This document shows, in pieces, positions 41,871-50,630 of a stretch of 64,000 nt of DNA. The stretch comes from an uncultured Vampirovibrio sp. (GTDB lineage Bacteria > Cyanobacteriota > Vampirovibrionia > Gastranaerophilales > Gastranaerophilaceae), in NCBI GenBank assembly GCA_910577515.1, contig CAJTLW010000004.1:186001-250000 (forward strand), read 5' to 3'. Below the pieces are notes generated by a model that was not told where the DNA came from, did no database searches, and saw only the letters and a program-made list of their open reading frames with translations. Each line of letters opens with the position of its first letter. Positions within the stretch are counted from its first letter, which is position 1. A program made the translations under genes and the position numbers.

Positions 41871-41927
41871 ACTTTATAAATACATTATGGTATTATTTTT
41901 TTAAAATAGATATTAGCGAGGTGTACT

Positions 41928-44888
41928 ATGAATTTAAATAAACAATATTATAAGCGTCAGCTTGCCTTCTCCCTCATCGAAATGCTCATGGCTCTCCTTG
42001 CCGCCTCACTTTTAATGGCAGCTTTAGCTCCCGTAATGACACGGCGCATGCATGATTCAATGACAATTTCAGTAGAAGGAGAAATACCAGGTAAAAAAAC
42101 AAAAACCCATGAAATAACCTATGAAGATTGTCTATCAAACGGAGGTATAGAAAAAGAAGAAAAAGATTTAATAACAGGAAAAGTAATAAGCAGATACTGT
42201 GAAGGAGAATTCACTATTCCTTATGGCTATAACGGAAACATGAAAGTAACAGCCATAGGTGCAGGCGGAGGTGGAGGAGTATCATCTACTGCAGGATACA
42301 TAGAATACACAACAGAAGGAAGCACAAACACCTTTACAGTCCCTAACCTCATCAATAAACTTGAAGCCACCCTCATCTCAGGAGGCGCAGGCGGCGGAGC
42401 AGGGGGGCAAGCTCTTGTAAATGTTGATTATTTAATGGCAGGAGATTATACATGGACTATTCCTAATGTTGCTTGGAATAAAAATGTTATAATTACAGCT
42501 TGTGGCGGAGGTGGCGGCGCAGGAGGTTCAACGGGGTACGGGCAATACTATCAATCAAGTTATGCTTCAGGAAATGGTGGCAGAGGTGGTTATACAAGAG
42601 CCATTATAGCTTTAAATTCTTTAAATACAAATACAATGGGTAGCGAAAAAACACAAAAAATAATTATAGGCGGTGGCGGCGGTGGCGGAGCAGCAGGAGC
42701 GGCAACGGCATATGCAAATGGTTTAAATGGCAGAAATGGTGGCGGAGGTGGGGGTGGAGCCGATGCATGGTGCGCAGGTCAAGGATATGGTGGTTTGGGT
42801 GGCAAAAAAAGCAATAACGGGGGAGGGCATATATGCAATAACGGGACGGCAGGTTTTGGCGGTAAAAAAGGGGATGCTGATTTAAATACAAATGAAGATG
42901 GACAGGATGGCACCGGAACAGATACTCTTGGCGGTTCAGGCGGCGGGGCAGGCAATGGCGGAGCATCAAGAAGCGGGGACAACACAACAGGACCAAATGG
43001 TGGTGGTGGTGGGGGTGGAAGCACAACAGGATACGGTGGTGGCGGAGGTGGAGGTGGCAATGGTACCGGTGGTGGCGGAGGTGGAGGTGGAGCAACAATT
43101 TTTGGCACAAGAAATAATCAAATCGTAATGGCTCCCGGAGGCGGTGGGGGTGGAGCCAGCGGGGTGGATGATTTCAATTATAATAGCGGAAAAAGGGTAT
43201 GTGCTTATGACAATACCACTAAAAGATATGAAGTGCTAAAAAATATTGCCGATAGCTATGTCCTTGCATGCGCCAGATGGCTTACTTCCGGCGGGGGTGG
43301 CGGAGGTGGAGGCGGCACTGGTGGCGGTAACGGAGGAATCGGCGGAAGAGGTTGGTTTGGCGACCCTGCACCTGGAGGTAATGGCATCAATAATCCTGCT
43401 TCTACAACATCTATATTCGGCGAAAATAATTGTAATGGCGGAAGTGGAGACATTAAAGGAATGCTAAGAGCTCCTAAAATGGGTGGCAGCGGTCAGGATG
43501 GTGCTATGAGAATATCATACCTTGACTATGGTCCCGGCGGCTCAGGCGGCGGCTCCGGGCAACTAGTACCTATTCAACCTGTTTCTGTTCAACCAAATGA
43601 GGTTTTAACATTGTCAATAGGACGGGGGGCTACAGGCGGCGCTAAAGGTGGAATTAATTCTAATGGCAGCATAACTAATCCCACCATAGGTGGTGGAAGT
43701 GTAACTAATGAAAATTATGCAATTGTAACAAAACTAATGCGTGGTTCTAATCAATTGCTAAGCACAATAGCGGGTAGCAGTAGTGCTAATGATAGAGGAG
43801 CGCGTGGTGGAGGGCCTACAGGTGAAATTTACAATGAGTATCATCCATGGTATGGAGTTAGAGGCGAAATAACAAACGGAATCACACGCGTGGAAGGAAT
43901 GAATATTACAGGTTTTTCTACCGGCGATGGCTATAATGCCGGAAATGCAGAAGGTATAGGAAACCCTATTAGCGGGCAAGTCACCTACCCTAACGATTCC
44001 ACAGGTGGTTCTGGCGGTACTCTCACCACCCCCTGGTTCACCTGCACCCCCGGCAAAGGCGGTACTTCTTCCAATCCCACAGGAGGTAATGCACAAGGCT
44101 ATGGCTGCGGCGGTGGCGGAGGCTATGGTCTATCAAATGGTGGTAAAGGTGCAGGCGGTTATGCACGTATATCCTGGAACAAATATTGGGATACTGCATT
44201 AAACAGCGGTAAAGGAGATTACAAATATGCAAATGTTGGTACCGCAGGAGGCGGAGCCTCCGGCAACATAGTTGTTTATACAATATCAAACCTAAAAAGT
44301 GGAGATAAGATAAAAATAAGAATAGGAAAAGGAGGAGAAGGTGCATCTGTTAATAACAATACAATAACAAATGCAATAAAAGGAGGGGATACCGTATTTG
44401 GCCAAAATAAAGCATCAATAAAAATAATAGCAGGCGGAGGTAACCCCGGAACCAATCCTTCAATCACAGGTAACCATCCCGATACAACAATATCAAACGG
44501 AACAGGCGGAGATATAAATAATGATAATAATGCCTATTCATTTAATAATAAAAACCTCACCACCCAATGTAACAACACAACTACAATAAACAACTGTTAC
44601 ATAAAAGGGTTAAAAGGATATGATGGAGCAAGCACAAAAGGCGGAAACGGAGCAAACCTTCCAAGCAACTCTAAAATATTAGGCAAAAGCAACACAGGTA
44701 ATACAGGCGGCACAGGTGGTACAACAGGCAGCAATGCAAAAGGAGCAAATGCTTATGATAAAGGCATAGGTTCAGGAGGTGGTGGTGCAGGAATACTCGA
44801 TATAGGAACTCCAACAATCTCTACACACAACCCCAACACGGGAGGTAATGGCTCTAATGGCAAAATACTCCTTGAATGGTGGGAGTAA
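41928..44888 (+). CDS. Giant glycine-rich prepilin-like protein (986 residues)
   Basis: The N terminus KRQLA-FSLIEMLMALLAASLLMAALAPVMTRR is a type III (prepilin) signal: basic leader, cleavage after Ala, Phe at +1, Glu at +5, then a hydrophobic helix. It should be processed by the peptidase at 24591 and inserted into a pilus-like or secretion structure. About residues 110-985 are dominated by Gly tracts (GGGGGGG and variants) separated by short Asn/Thr-rich blocks. Most codons end in A or T, but stretches near 41960-42050 and 43980-44110 are C-rich, suggesting mosaic origin. The extracellular role is unknown. The 3'-UTR element is shared with the broken prepilin gene. Confidence 0.85.
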   Translation: MNLNKQYYKRQLAFSLIEMLMALLAASLLMAALAPVMTRRMHDSMTISVEGEIPGKKTKTHEITYEDCLSNGGIEKEEKDLITGKVISRYCEGEFTIPYGYNGNMKVTAIGAGGGGGVSSTAGYIEYTTEGSTNTFTVPNLINKLEATLISGGAGGGAGGQALVNVDYLMAGDYTWTIPNVAWNKNVIITACGGGGGAGGSTGYGQYYQSSYASGNGGRGGYTRAIIALNSLNTNTMGSEKTQKIIIGGGGGGGAAGAATAYANGLNGRNGGGGGGGADAWCAGQGYGGLGGKKSNNGGGHICNNGTAGFGGKKGDADLNTNEDGQDGTGTDTLGGSGGGAGNGGASRSGDNTTGPNGGGGGGGSTTGYGGGGGGGGNGTGGGGGGGGATIFGTRNNQIVMAPGGGGGGASGVDDFNYNSGKRVCAYDNTTKRYEVLKNIADSYVLACARWLTSGGGGGGGGGTGGGNGGIGGRGWFGDPAPGGNGINNPASTTSIFGENNCNGGSGDIKGMLRAPKMGGSGQDGAMRISYLDYGPGGSGGGSGQLVPIQPVSVQPNEVLTLSIGRGATGGAKGGINSNGSITNPTIGGGSVTNENYAIVTKLMRGSNQLLSTIAGSSSANDRGARGGGPTGEIYNEYHPWYGVRGEITNGITRVEGMNITGFSTGDGYNAGNAEGIGNPISGQVTYPNDSTGGSGGTLTTPWFTCTPGKGGTSSNPTGGNAQGYGCGGGGGYGLSNGGKGAGGYARISWNKYWDTALNSGKGDYKYANVGTAGGGASGNIVVYTISNLKSGDKIKIRIGKGGEGASVNNNTITNAIKGGDTVFGQNKASIKIIAGGGNPGTNPSITGNHPDTTISNGTGGDINNDNNAYSFNNKNLTTQCNNTTTINNCYIKGLKGYDGASTKGGNGANLPSNSKILGKSNTGNTGGTGGTTGSNAKGANAYDKGIGSGGGGAGILDIGTPTISTHNPNTGGNGSNGKILLEWWE

Positions 44889-44889
44889 A

Positions 44890-44935
44890 CAATAAACCAA
44901 ACAAATCAAACCAAACCAACCCAACCCAAACCAAA
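44890..44935 (+). repeat. CCAAA-type low-complexity tract
   Basis: Directly after the prepilin-like stop the sense strand has repeated CCAAA/CAAAC units for about 45 bp with almost no G. It could be an unstructured spacer or a slippage-prone tract. Confidence 0.5.
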
Positions 44936-44993
44936 TTTTAGATGAACAACTTTTCAAGGAGTGCTTATTGTAACCTTAGCACTCCCTTTTTTT
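44936..44993 (+). promoter_or_regulatory. Prepilin 3'-UTR element with terminator, copy B
   Basis: The 22-nt box beginning TTTTAGATGAACAACTTTTC (44936-44957) is identical to copy A at 20247-20268. A hairpin follows: GGAGTGCT (44958-44965), loop containing TTGTAACCT, AGCACTCC (44978-44985), then CTTTTTTT. The stem sequence differs from copy A but pairing is kept, while the loop and box are unchanged. It acts as a terminator before lysS. Confidence 0.8.
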
Positions 44994-45061
44994 ACCCGAA
45001 TATTTACCATCTTTTATGTTTCAATTATAATTTTTTATATAAACTATTTTAGGAGAGAAAA

Positions 45062-46546
45062 ATGGAATCTACTAATAATACACTAGATGCAATCAGAGAA
45101 GGAAGAATTCAAAAACTTACCGACTTAATTGATAAAGGGATAAACCCGTATCCTTATTCTTATGATAAAAATATATCTGCAAATGAATTACAAAAAAGAT
45201 ATGAAAGCTTAGAGGCAGGCACTGAAACAGAAGACAGTTATTCTGTTGCAGGGCGTGTTATGGCGATGAGAAACTCTGGAATGTTTATTGATTTGATGGA
45301 TTCATCAGGTAAAATTCAGATTTTTTCCCATAAAGATAATTTATCAGAAGATAAGCTTGCTATTTTGAAATTGATTGACGTAGGCGATATTGTTGGTTTT
45401 TCAGGTACAATTAGAAGAACTCCAAGAGGGGAACTCAGCATTAAATCTTTGGATTTAAAATTATTGTCAAAGGCGCTTCGTCCGCTTCCTGAAAAGTTTC
45501 ATGGGCTTGTTGATGTTGATACAAGGTATAGAAAAAGATATCTTGATTTGGTTGTAAATCAGGAAGTTAGGGATACATTCAAAAAAAGAAGCCTTATAAT
45601 TCAAAAGATTAGAGAATATCTTATTAAAGAAGGGTTTTTGGAAGTGGAAACACCTATGCTTCAAACACAGGCAGGTGGAGCTACTGCAAGGCCTTTTGAA
45701 ACTTTCCACAATGCACTTTCTATGCCAATGTTTTTAAGAATTGCGCCGGAATTGCACTTAAAAAGGCTTTTGGTTGGCGGTTTAAGCGAAAAGATTTTTG
45801 AGCTTAACCGTAATTTTAGAAACGAAGGTATTGATATCCGCCACAACCCAGAATTTACGATGATGGAACTATACCAAGCTTATGCCGATTATAATGATAT
45901 GATGGTATTAATGGAAAATATGATATCATCAGTTGCAATGGATGTTTTAGGTACAACAAAAATTACATATCAGGGTAAGGAATTGGATTTAACGCCGCCA
46001 TGGGATAGAAAAACTATGCTTGGTGCTATAAAAGAATATACAGGGGTTGATTTTAATGAGCTTTTAACCGTTGAAGAGGCAGGTGCAGAAGCTGAAAAGA
46101 TGGGAATTGAAGTTGAAGAATCAGACACTTGGGGCAAAATTTTGGATAAGATTTTTGAAGAAAAAGTTGAGCCAAAATTAATCCAGCCTGTTCATATCTT
46201 AGATTATCCAAGGGATATATCGCCTTTAGCAAAGGTACACAGAGATAATCCAAGGCTTACTGAGCGTTTTGAAACCAGAATAAACGGTTGGGAAGTTTCA
46301 AATGCATTTTCAGAATTAACAGACCCTATCGACCAAAGAAACAGGTTTGAAGCGCAGGCAAAGGCAAAAGCGGCAGGGGATGAAGAAGCTATGCCAATTG
46401 ATGAAGATTTTATTGAAGCGCTTGAAGTAGGGATGCCTCCGGCTGGCGGTATGGGAATAGGAATTGATCGTATTGTTATGCTTTTAACAGATTCACCTTC
46501 AATTAGAGATGTTATAGCATTTCCTACAATGCGTCCTAAAGCATAG
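45062..46546 (+). CDS. lysS: Lysyl-tRNA synthetase, class II
   Basis: Charges tRNA-Lys. The 494 residues have the N-terminal OB-fold anticodon-binding domain (YSVAGRVMAMRNSGMFIDLMDSSG), motif 1 near KRSLIIQKIREYL, motif 2 FELNRNFRNEGIDIRHNPEFTMMELYQAY near 245, and motif 3 GMPPAGGMGIGIDRIVMLLT near 460. Full length and typical. AGGAGAG precedes the ATG. Confidence 0.97.
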   Translation: MESTNNTLDAIREGRIQKLTDLIDKGINPYPYSYDKNISANELQKRYESLEAGTETEDSYSVAGRVMAMRNSGMFIDLMDSSGKIQIFSHKDNLSEDKLAILKLIDVGDIVGFSGTIRRTPRGELSIKSLDLKLLSKALRPLPEKFHGLVDVDTRYRKRYLDLVVNQEVRDTFKKRSLIIQKIREYLIKEGFLEVETPMLQTQAGGATARPFETFHNALSMPMFLRIAPELHLKRLLVGGLSEKIFELNRNFRNEGIDIRHNPEFTMMELYQAYADYNDMMVLMENMISSVAMDVLGTTKITYQGKELDLTPPWDRKTMLGAIKEYTGVDFNELLTVEEAGAEAEKMGIEVEESDTWGKILDKIFEEKVEPKLIQPVHILDYPRDISPLAKVHRDNPRLTERFETRINGWEVSNAFSELTDPIDQRNRFEAQAKAKAAGDEEAMPIDEDFIEALEVGMPPAGGMGIGIDRIVMLLTDSPSIRDVIAFPTMRPKA

Positions 46547-46566
46547 ATATTATAAAATTAACTATC

Positions 46567-46592
46567 CCTTGTGCTTTAAAAAGTGCAAGGGA
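46567..46592. terminator. Hairpin between lysS and the GNAT gene
   Basis: CCCTTG with CAAGGG around an inner set of G-T pairs and a short loop. No long T run on either side, so it is a weak shared terminator for the converging genes. Confidence 0.5.
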
Positions 46593-46593
46593 T

Positions 46594-47076
46594 TTATAAT
46601 TCCTTTTTTAAATAAATCATATCAATGAGCTGCGTACCGTTTTCAATAATTGGGTGAGGGTAGTTTTCTAAAAAGAAATTTTTGATTCGGGAAAATTCAA
46701 AAAATCCGAATTTTTTATAAAAATTTAAAGTTTTTTCATTCTCTCCGGTACCCAAAATTATATATTTAAAACTTTTCTTATATTTTTTGAAGATAAAATT
46801 CAATAAAAACGTGGCATAACCCTGGTTTTGAAACTTTGGGTATGTTGCAAGATTTTTTATTTCAACCGTATCATTGTTAACGGGTAAAGTTATACAGACT
46901 GATTTTAAAACCCCTAAATCATAAAGAGCATAAAGGTTTCCATTTTCAAGATATTTTAAAACCATGGTTTCTTCTTCATCGCCTATTAAAAGAATATCCA
47001 TAAATTTTTCTTTATTTTTGGTAATTTTTTTAACCGTTAAAGGTGAATGGTTTTGCGTGTTAACCGTTAATGGCAA
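46594..47076 (-). CDS. GNAT-family N-acetyltransferase
   Basis: Transfers an acetyl group from acetyl-CoA to an unidentified substrate. The family core is visible: a YALYDLGVLKSVCITLP strand region, and the acetyl-CoA loop LATYPKFQNQGYATFLLNFIF (Q-x-x-G-x-A) near residues 85-105, followed by NFYKKFGF. It begins at TTG (47076) behind an AAAAGAGG ribosome site located in the end of the recombinase gene, which it overlaps by 17 bp, so translation is coupled. The 160 residues are normal. Confidence 0.85.
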   Translation of the reverse strand: MPLTVNTQNHSPLTVKKITKNKEKFMDILLIGDEEETMVLKYLENGNLYALYDLGVLKSVCITLPVNNDTVEIKNLATYPKFQNQGYATFLLNFIFKKYKKSFKYIILGTGENEKTLNFYKKFGFFEFSRIKNFFLENYPHPIIENGTQLIDMIYLKKEL

Positions 47077-47929
47077 AGTAAACCTCTTTTAAATGTTTTT
47101 TAGAGATATGTGTGTAAATTTGTGTGGTGACGATGTTTTCATGTCCTAATAATTCCTGCACCACTCTCAAATCTGCGCCGTTTTCCAATAGATGCGTTGC
47201 AAAGGTGTGACGGATAGTGTGTGGGGAGATTGATTTATTTATTATTGAGCCAAGGTTTTTAATAAAGGTATAAACCCACTGACGGGTAATTTTTTCGCCG
47301 AAATTGTTTAAAAAGGCTTTGTTTGGCGCTTTTCTTTTTGAGGTTGAAATCTTAAGAACCGCATCTCTTTCTTTAAAATATGCGTTAAGTGCAGCTTTTG
47401 CCTTTGCGCCAAAAGGTATAATACGCTCCTTTGAGCCTTTCCCCATTGTTTTTATGGAATTATTTTTAAAATCAATGTTTTTAATTTCTAATTCCACAAG
47501 TTCTGATACACGAAGCCCTGTTGCGTATAAAAGCTCAAAAACCGCCTGTTCTCTTAAATTCATCTTTTCTTTAAACATTTTTTCAATTTCATCCATATTG
47601 ATAACCTTTGGGAGTTTTTTAGAAACTTTTGGGGTTACAATACTTAAAGCAGGGTTGTTTTTGATATTGCAGACAGAACATAAATATCTGAAAAAACCTT
47701 TAATTGAGGCGATTTTTCTTGTAATTGTGGCAGGGTTTTGGTGGTCTTTGCCTAAATGCCTTATATATTCGCTTAAATGGGTTCTTTTTATCTCATTTAT
47801 ATCATTAATTTTATTAAAATATTCAAAAAATAAAAATAGGTCATTTTTGTAGGCAGCAATAGTGTTTTGGCTTAAGCCGCGCTCTATTTCAAGGAAGGAC
47901 AGATAATTGCTTACAAACTCCATAATCAT
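47060..47929 (-). CDS. Tyrosine recombinase XerC/XerD
   Basis: Site-specific recombinase resolving chromosome dimers. The 289 residues have the N-terminal SAM-like core-binding domain and all catalytic residues: R140 (TGLRVSEL), K164, H237 and R240 (HTIRHTFATHLL), H263 (LGHENI) and nucleophile Y272 (TQIYTHIS). Only one such gene is in the window, so I cannot say whether it acts as XerC, XerD or a single XerH/XerS-like enzyme. No dif site was found by eye. Confidence 0.93.
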   Translation of the reverse strand: MIMEFVSNYLSFLEIERGLSQNTIAAYKNDLFLFFEYFNKINDINEIKRTHLSEYIRHLGKDHQNPATITRKIASIKGFFRYLCSVCNIKNNPALSIVTPKVSKKLPKVINMDEIEKMFKEKMNLREQAVFELLYATGLRVSELVELEIKNIDFKNNSIKTMGKGSKERIIPFGAKAKAALNAYFKERDAVLKISTSKRKAPNKAFLNNFGEKITRQWVYTFIKNLGSIINKSISPHTIRHTFATHLLENGADLRVVQELLGHENIVTTQIYTHISKKHLKEVYFAING

Positions 47930-47981
47930 AAAAAGAATTTTATAATTATTTTAAACTAGCTGCAAGGGTTTTTAAGAGGAT

Positions 47982-48593
47982 TTATTTGATATTTACAAAA
48001 GAAGGGATGTCGTTTTTCGCCATTTTTAACATCATATACTGGCTTTGTGCTTTTTCAAGCTCTTCTTGAGTTGTTGCTTCTTTTGCTTTTTCACCAACCT
48101 GTTTATATAAATCTTGTTCAATTTTATTTGATGCTAAATAAACATCCATCTCTTCAGCTTTTTTATGAGCGTTTACTTTACCCTGATACATTGATTTTGG
48201 AGCATTAAAAGCAGCGTAAAGTCCCGCAAGTAATCCTACAACGCCAACTATAATGGCCGCTGATGATGCCAGACCCAAGGCAAAACGTTTATTTGCGCTT
48301 TTAACATTTTTATAGTTTTTATTGGCAAGCTTTTGCCCTGCATCAAAAGTAGATTCAAGAATGCTTGTATCATCAAAAAGATAATAAAGCGCTTTTGCGC
48401 CAAAACCAAGACCTGCAATTAAAGATGCTTTAACAACGTCCAATTGTTCCAAAGATTTATTGATAGGGTTTTCTTTGTCATGTTGTATACCGTTGTCAGT
48501 ATTCTCGGTAGCTTTAGCAAATGATGTGTTGTTTGTAAAATTGACATAGTTATATTTTACATTATTAAAATTTCTAACTGCACCGATATTCAT
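47982..48593 (-). CDS. Unrecognised membrane protein (203 residues), paralogue 1
   Basis: Two hydrophobic segments (about residues 52-70, VVKASLIAGLGFGAKALYYLF, and 107-130, LASSAAIIVGVVGLLAGLYAAF) in a helical, Lys-rich protein. The stretch MYQGKVNAHKKAEEMDVY near 134 matches LYHTKINATVNKKEMDVY of the next gene, and both begin MNI-x-A. They are tandem paralogues separated by 3 bp. A C-terminal helical part (EEMDVYLASNKIEQDLYKQV) follows. Function unknown. Confidence 0.7.
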   Translation of the reverse strand: MNIGAVRNFNNVKYNYVNFTNNTSFAKATENTDNGIQHDKENPINKSLEQLDVVKASLIAGLGFGAKALYYLFDDTSILESTFDAGQKLANKNYKNVKSANKRFALGLASSAAIIVGVVGLLAGLYAAFNAPKSMYQGKVNAHKKAEEMDVYLASNKIEQDLYKQVGEKAKEATTQEELEKAQSQYMMLKMAKNDIPSFVNIK

Positions 48594-48596
48594 ATC

Positions 48597-49088
48597 TTAT
48601 ATACTTGTAAGCCCTAATGCTGAAGCGTTTGCTTTATTTCCCATTTGCCATTGCATGTTGTAGCGTAATTTATCATCTAATGATGTATTTTCGTTTTGAA
48701 TTTCCGTATGAACTTCTTTTGCTAAATCTTTTTTTAATTCTTTATCAACAGTGTAAACGTCCATTTCTTTTTTGTTTACAGTTGCATTTATTTTGGTATG
48801 GTAAAGTTTAGATGGGAGCGTGAAAGCTAAAGTAACAAGACCAACGGCTGCCCCAACCAAAAGAGGCACTTTTTTAAGAGGGCTTGAACCTTTAAGAACT
48901 GATGTGATGCCTGCACCTATTGTGCCTGTTACAAGAGATGTGCCTACTGAAGATAAAATAGCAAGGTTTCTTTCGGTTTTAATATTAACCGGATTTTCAT
49001 ATCTCTTTTCATTATTGTTTTGTGTGTCACCTCTGAAATTTTGCACTCTATTGTTCATTGAATAGGCTTTGATGGCTGAAATATTCAT
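48597..49088 (-). CDS. Unrecognised membrane protein (163 residues), paralogue 2
   Basis: Two hydrophobic segments (about 44-62, LAILSSVGTSLVTGTIGAGI, and 73-92, VPLLVGAAVGLVTLAFTLP). The stretch after the second (LYHTKINATVNKKEMDVYTVDKELKKDL) aligns with the gene downstream. The N terminus, MNISAIKAYSMNNRVQNFRG, is not a Sec signal. An extended -10 promoter TGCTATAAT lies at 49168-49160. It heads a run that may continue into the paralogue. Confidence 0.7.
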   Translation of the reverse strand: MNISAIKAYSMNNRVQNFRGDTQNNNEKRYENPVNIKTERNLAILSSVGTSLVTGTIGAGITSVLKGSSPLKKVPLLVGAAVGLVTLAFTLPSKLYHTKINATVNKKEMDVYTVDKELKKDLAKEVHTEIQNENTSLDDKLRYNMQWQMGNKANASALGLTSI

Positions 49089-49159
49089 AAAAATTCTCCC
49101 AATTATTTATGTTTGTATAAAACTTGTAAATATAAAAGATTGCGCTTATTGTTAAATGC

Positions 49160-49168
49160 ATTATAGCA
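49160..49168 (-). promoter_or_regulatory. Extended -10 promoter of the paralogue pair
   Basis: TGC-TATAAT on the minus strand (49168-49160), about 70 nt before the ATG at 49088. GGGAGAA is the ribosome site. Confidence 0.55.
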
Positions 49169-49185
49169 CTTAAAAAGGGATTTAA

Positions 49186-49210
49186 AAAGGCGGATACATT
49201 ATCCGCCTTT
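49186..49210 (-). terminator. Terminator of ftsZ
   Basis: AAAGGCGGAT (49186-49195) pairs with ATCCGCCTTT (49201-49210), 10 bp, 5-nt loop, with T residues on the minus strand. It starts 26 bp past the ftsZ stop. Confidence 0.9.
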
Positions 49211-49235
49211 AAACTTATTTTATTTTTTATTTCAT

Positions 49236-50429
49236 TTATCTTTTTGGATTTAAGAATTCAGGGATATCTAACAAACCGCCGCCTGTTGGTTCATGAGATG
49301 GTCTTGATGGTTCAAAGAAAGGCTGGCTTGGTTGTTGTTGAGGTTGAGATGGCTTATTTCCTAAATCAGAGAATGACAAGCCGCCGCCAAAGATATCAGC
49401 TGCGCTTAATTTTCTTTCCTGTGCTTGCGGAGCGCTGTTATCTTTTAATTGGAAACCTGTTGCAATAACTGTAATTTGGATTTCCCCTTGAATTCTATCA
49501 TCAATAACAGAACCAAAGATAACTTCTGCATTATCTGCAACTGCATCATGAATAACGCTTGCAGCTTCATTTACTTCATGAAGTGTCATATCAGGGCCGC
49601 CTGAAACATTCATAATGATACCGGTTGCACCATTGATTGAGGTTTCAAGGAGTTTTGAATTAATTGCAAGCTTAGCAGCTTCCATTGCCCTGCCTTCGCC
49701 TGAAGCTTTACCGATACCCATTAATGCTGAACCTGATGCTTGCATTACGGCACGTACATCGGCAAAGTCAACGTTAATTAAGCCAGGGATTACAATGATA
49801 TCTGAAATACCTTGAACACCGCGTAATAAAACCTCGTCAACAACAAGAAAAGCTTCTCTCATTGTTGTTCTTCTTTCTACTACTTCGATTAATTTATCAT
49901 TGGGGATAACGATAAGAGCGTCAACATTTTCTTTTAATTTTTCCAAGCCTGCAACAGCCTGATTCATACGTTTTTTGCCTTCAAAACCAAATGGTTTTGT
50001 AACAACGCCAATTGTTAAGGCACCTAATTCTTTTGCAATTTTAGCAACAACGGGAGCAGCACCTGTTCCTGTTCCGCCGCCCATACCGGCTGTAACGAAT
50101 ACCATATCAGAACCATCAAGTGCAACAAGTAAATCTTCCCTTGATTCTTCTGCTGCTTTTTCGCCAACTGAAGGGTCGCCACCGGCGCCAAGACCACTTG
50201 TAAGTTTAGCTCCTAATTGAATTTTTTTTGGAGCAGATGACATTTCAAGAACCTGAGCGTCTGTGTTCATTGCCCAAAATTCAACGCCGCCTAAGCCTGC
50301 TTTAATCATTCGATTTACAGCGTTTCCTCCGCCTCCGCCAACACCTATAACTTTTATATTAGCTTGAGAAGAATATCTGCTGTAATCTGTTGTTTTTCTG
50401 TCATAGTTATCTAGTCTGAACTTTTCCAC
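49236..50429 (-). CDS. ftsZ: Cell-division protein FtsZ
   Basis: Tubulin-like GTPase that forms the division ring. It starts at GTG (50429) with GAGGG upstream. The 397 residues show the nucleotide loop GVGGGGGNAVNRM near 29-41, the tubulin signature GGGTGTGAAPVVA near 116, and the T7-loop region NVDFADVRAVM near 220. The C-terminal linker is Gln/Pro/Ser-rich. The tail ends GGLLDIPEFLNPKR, a conserved peptide for membrane-anchor binding. No other dcw genes are adjacent. Confidence 0.97.
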   Translation of the reverse strand: MEKFRLDNYDRKTTDYSRYSSQANIKVIGVGGGGGNAVNRMIKAGLGGVEFWAMNTDAQVLEMSSAPKKIQLGAKLTSGLGAGGDPSVGEKAAEESREDLLVALDGSDMVFVTAGMGGGTGTGAAPVVAKIAKELGALTIGVVTKPFGFEGKKRMNQAVAGLEKLKENVDALIVIPNDKLIEVVERRTTMREAFLVVDEVLLRGVQGISDIIVIPGLINVDFADVRAVMQASGSALMGIGKASGEGRAMEAAKLAINSKLLETSINGATGIIMNVSGGPDMTLHEVNEAASVIHDAVADNAEVIFGSVIDDRIQGEIQITVIATGFQLKDNSAPQAQERKLSAADIFGGGLSFSDLGNKPSQPQQQPSQPFFEPSRPSHEPTGGGLLDIPEFLNPKR

Positions 50430-50491
50430 TTTATGTGACCCTCATATTGTTTTAACGTTTTGAATATTATTTGGCATCATTTGTAAATAAT

Positions 50492-50532
50492 CTTTACTTA
50501 TTACTATATGTAAAAAGCATGAATAAGTAAAG
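50492..50532 (-). promoter_or_regulatory. ftsZ promoter inside an 11-bp inverted repeat
   Basis: CTTTACTTATT (50492-50502) and AATAAGTAAAG (50522-50532) form a perfect inverted repeat with a 19-nt spacer. The minus-strand promoter TTTACT (50531-50526), 17 nt, TATAGT (50508-50503) lies inside it. Regulation by a repeat-binding protein is possible. Confidence 0.45.
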
Positions 50533-50630
50533 CTTTTAATATAATTATCCGCAAATTTTAACAAAATTCAATTAATATTTACACAACTTAATGTTTTTCA
50601 AATAGATAGAGGACTTTATTTACTACTTTT

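Noticed and set aside
42664..43467. Long proline-, histidine- or glutamate-rich ORFs in other frames of the glycine-rich gene (for example 42664-43110 minus, 42892-43128 plus).
   Set aside because: They are reading-frame shadows of GGN-repeat codons, with no ribosome sites and unnatural composition.
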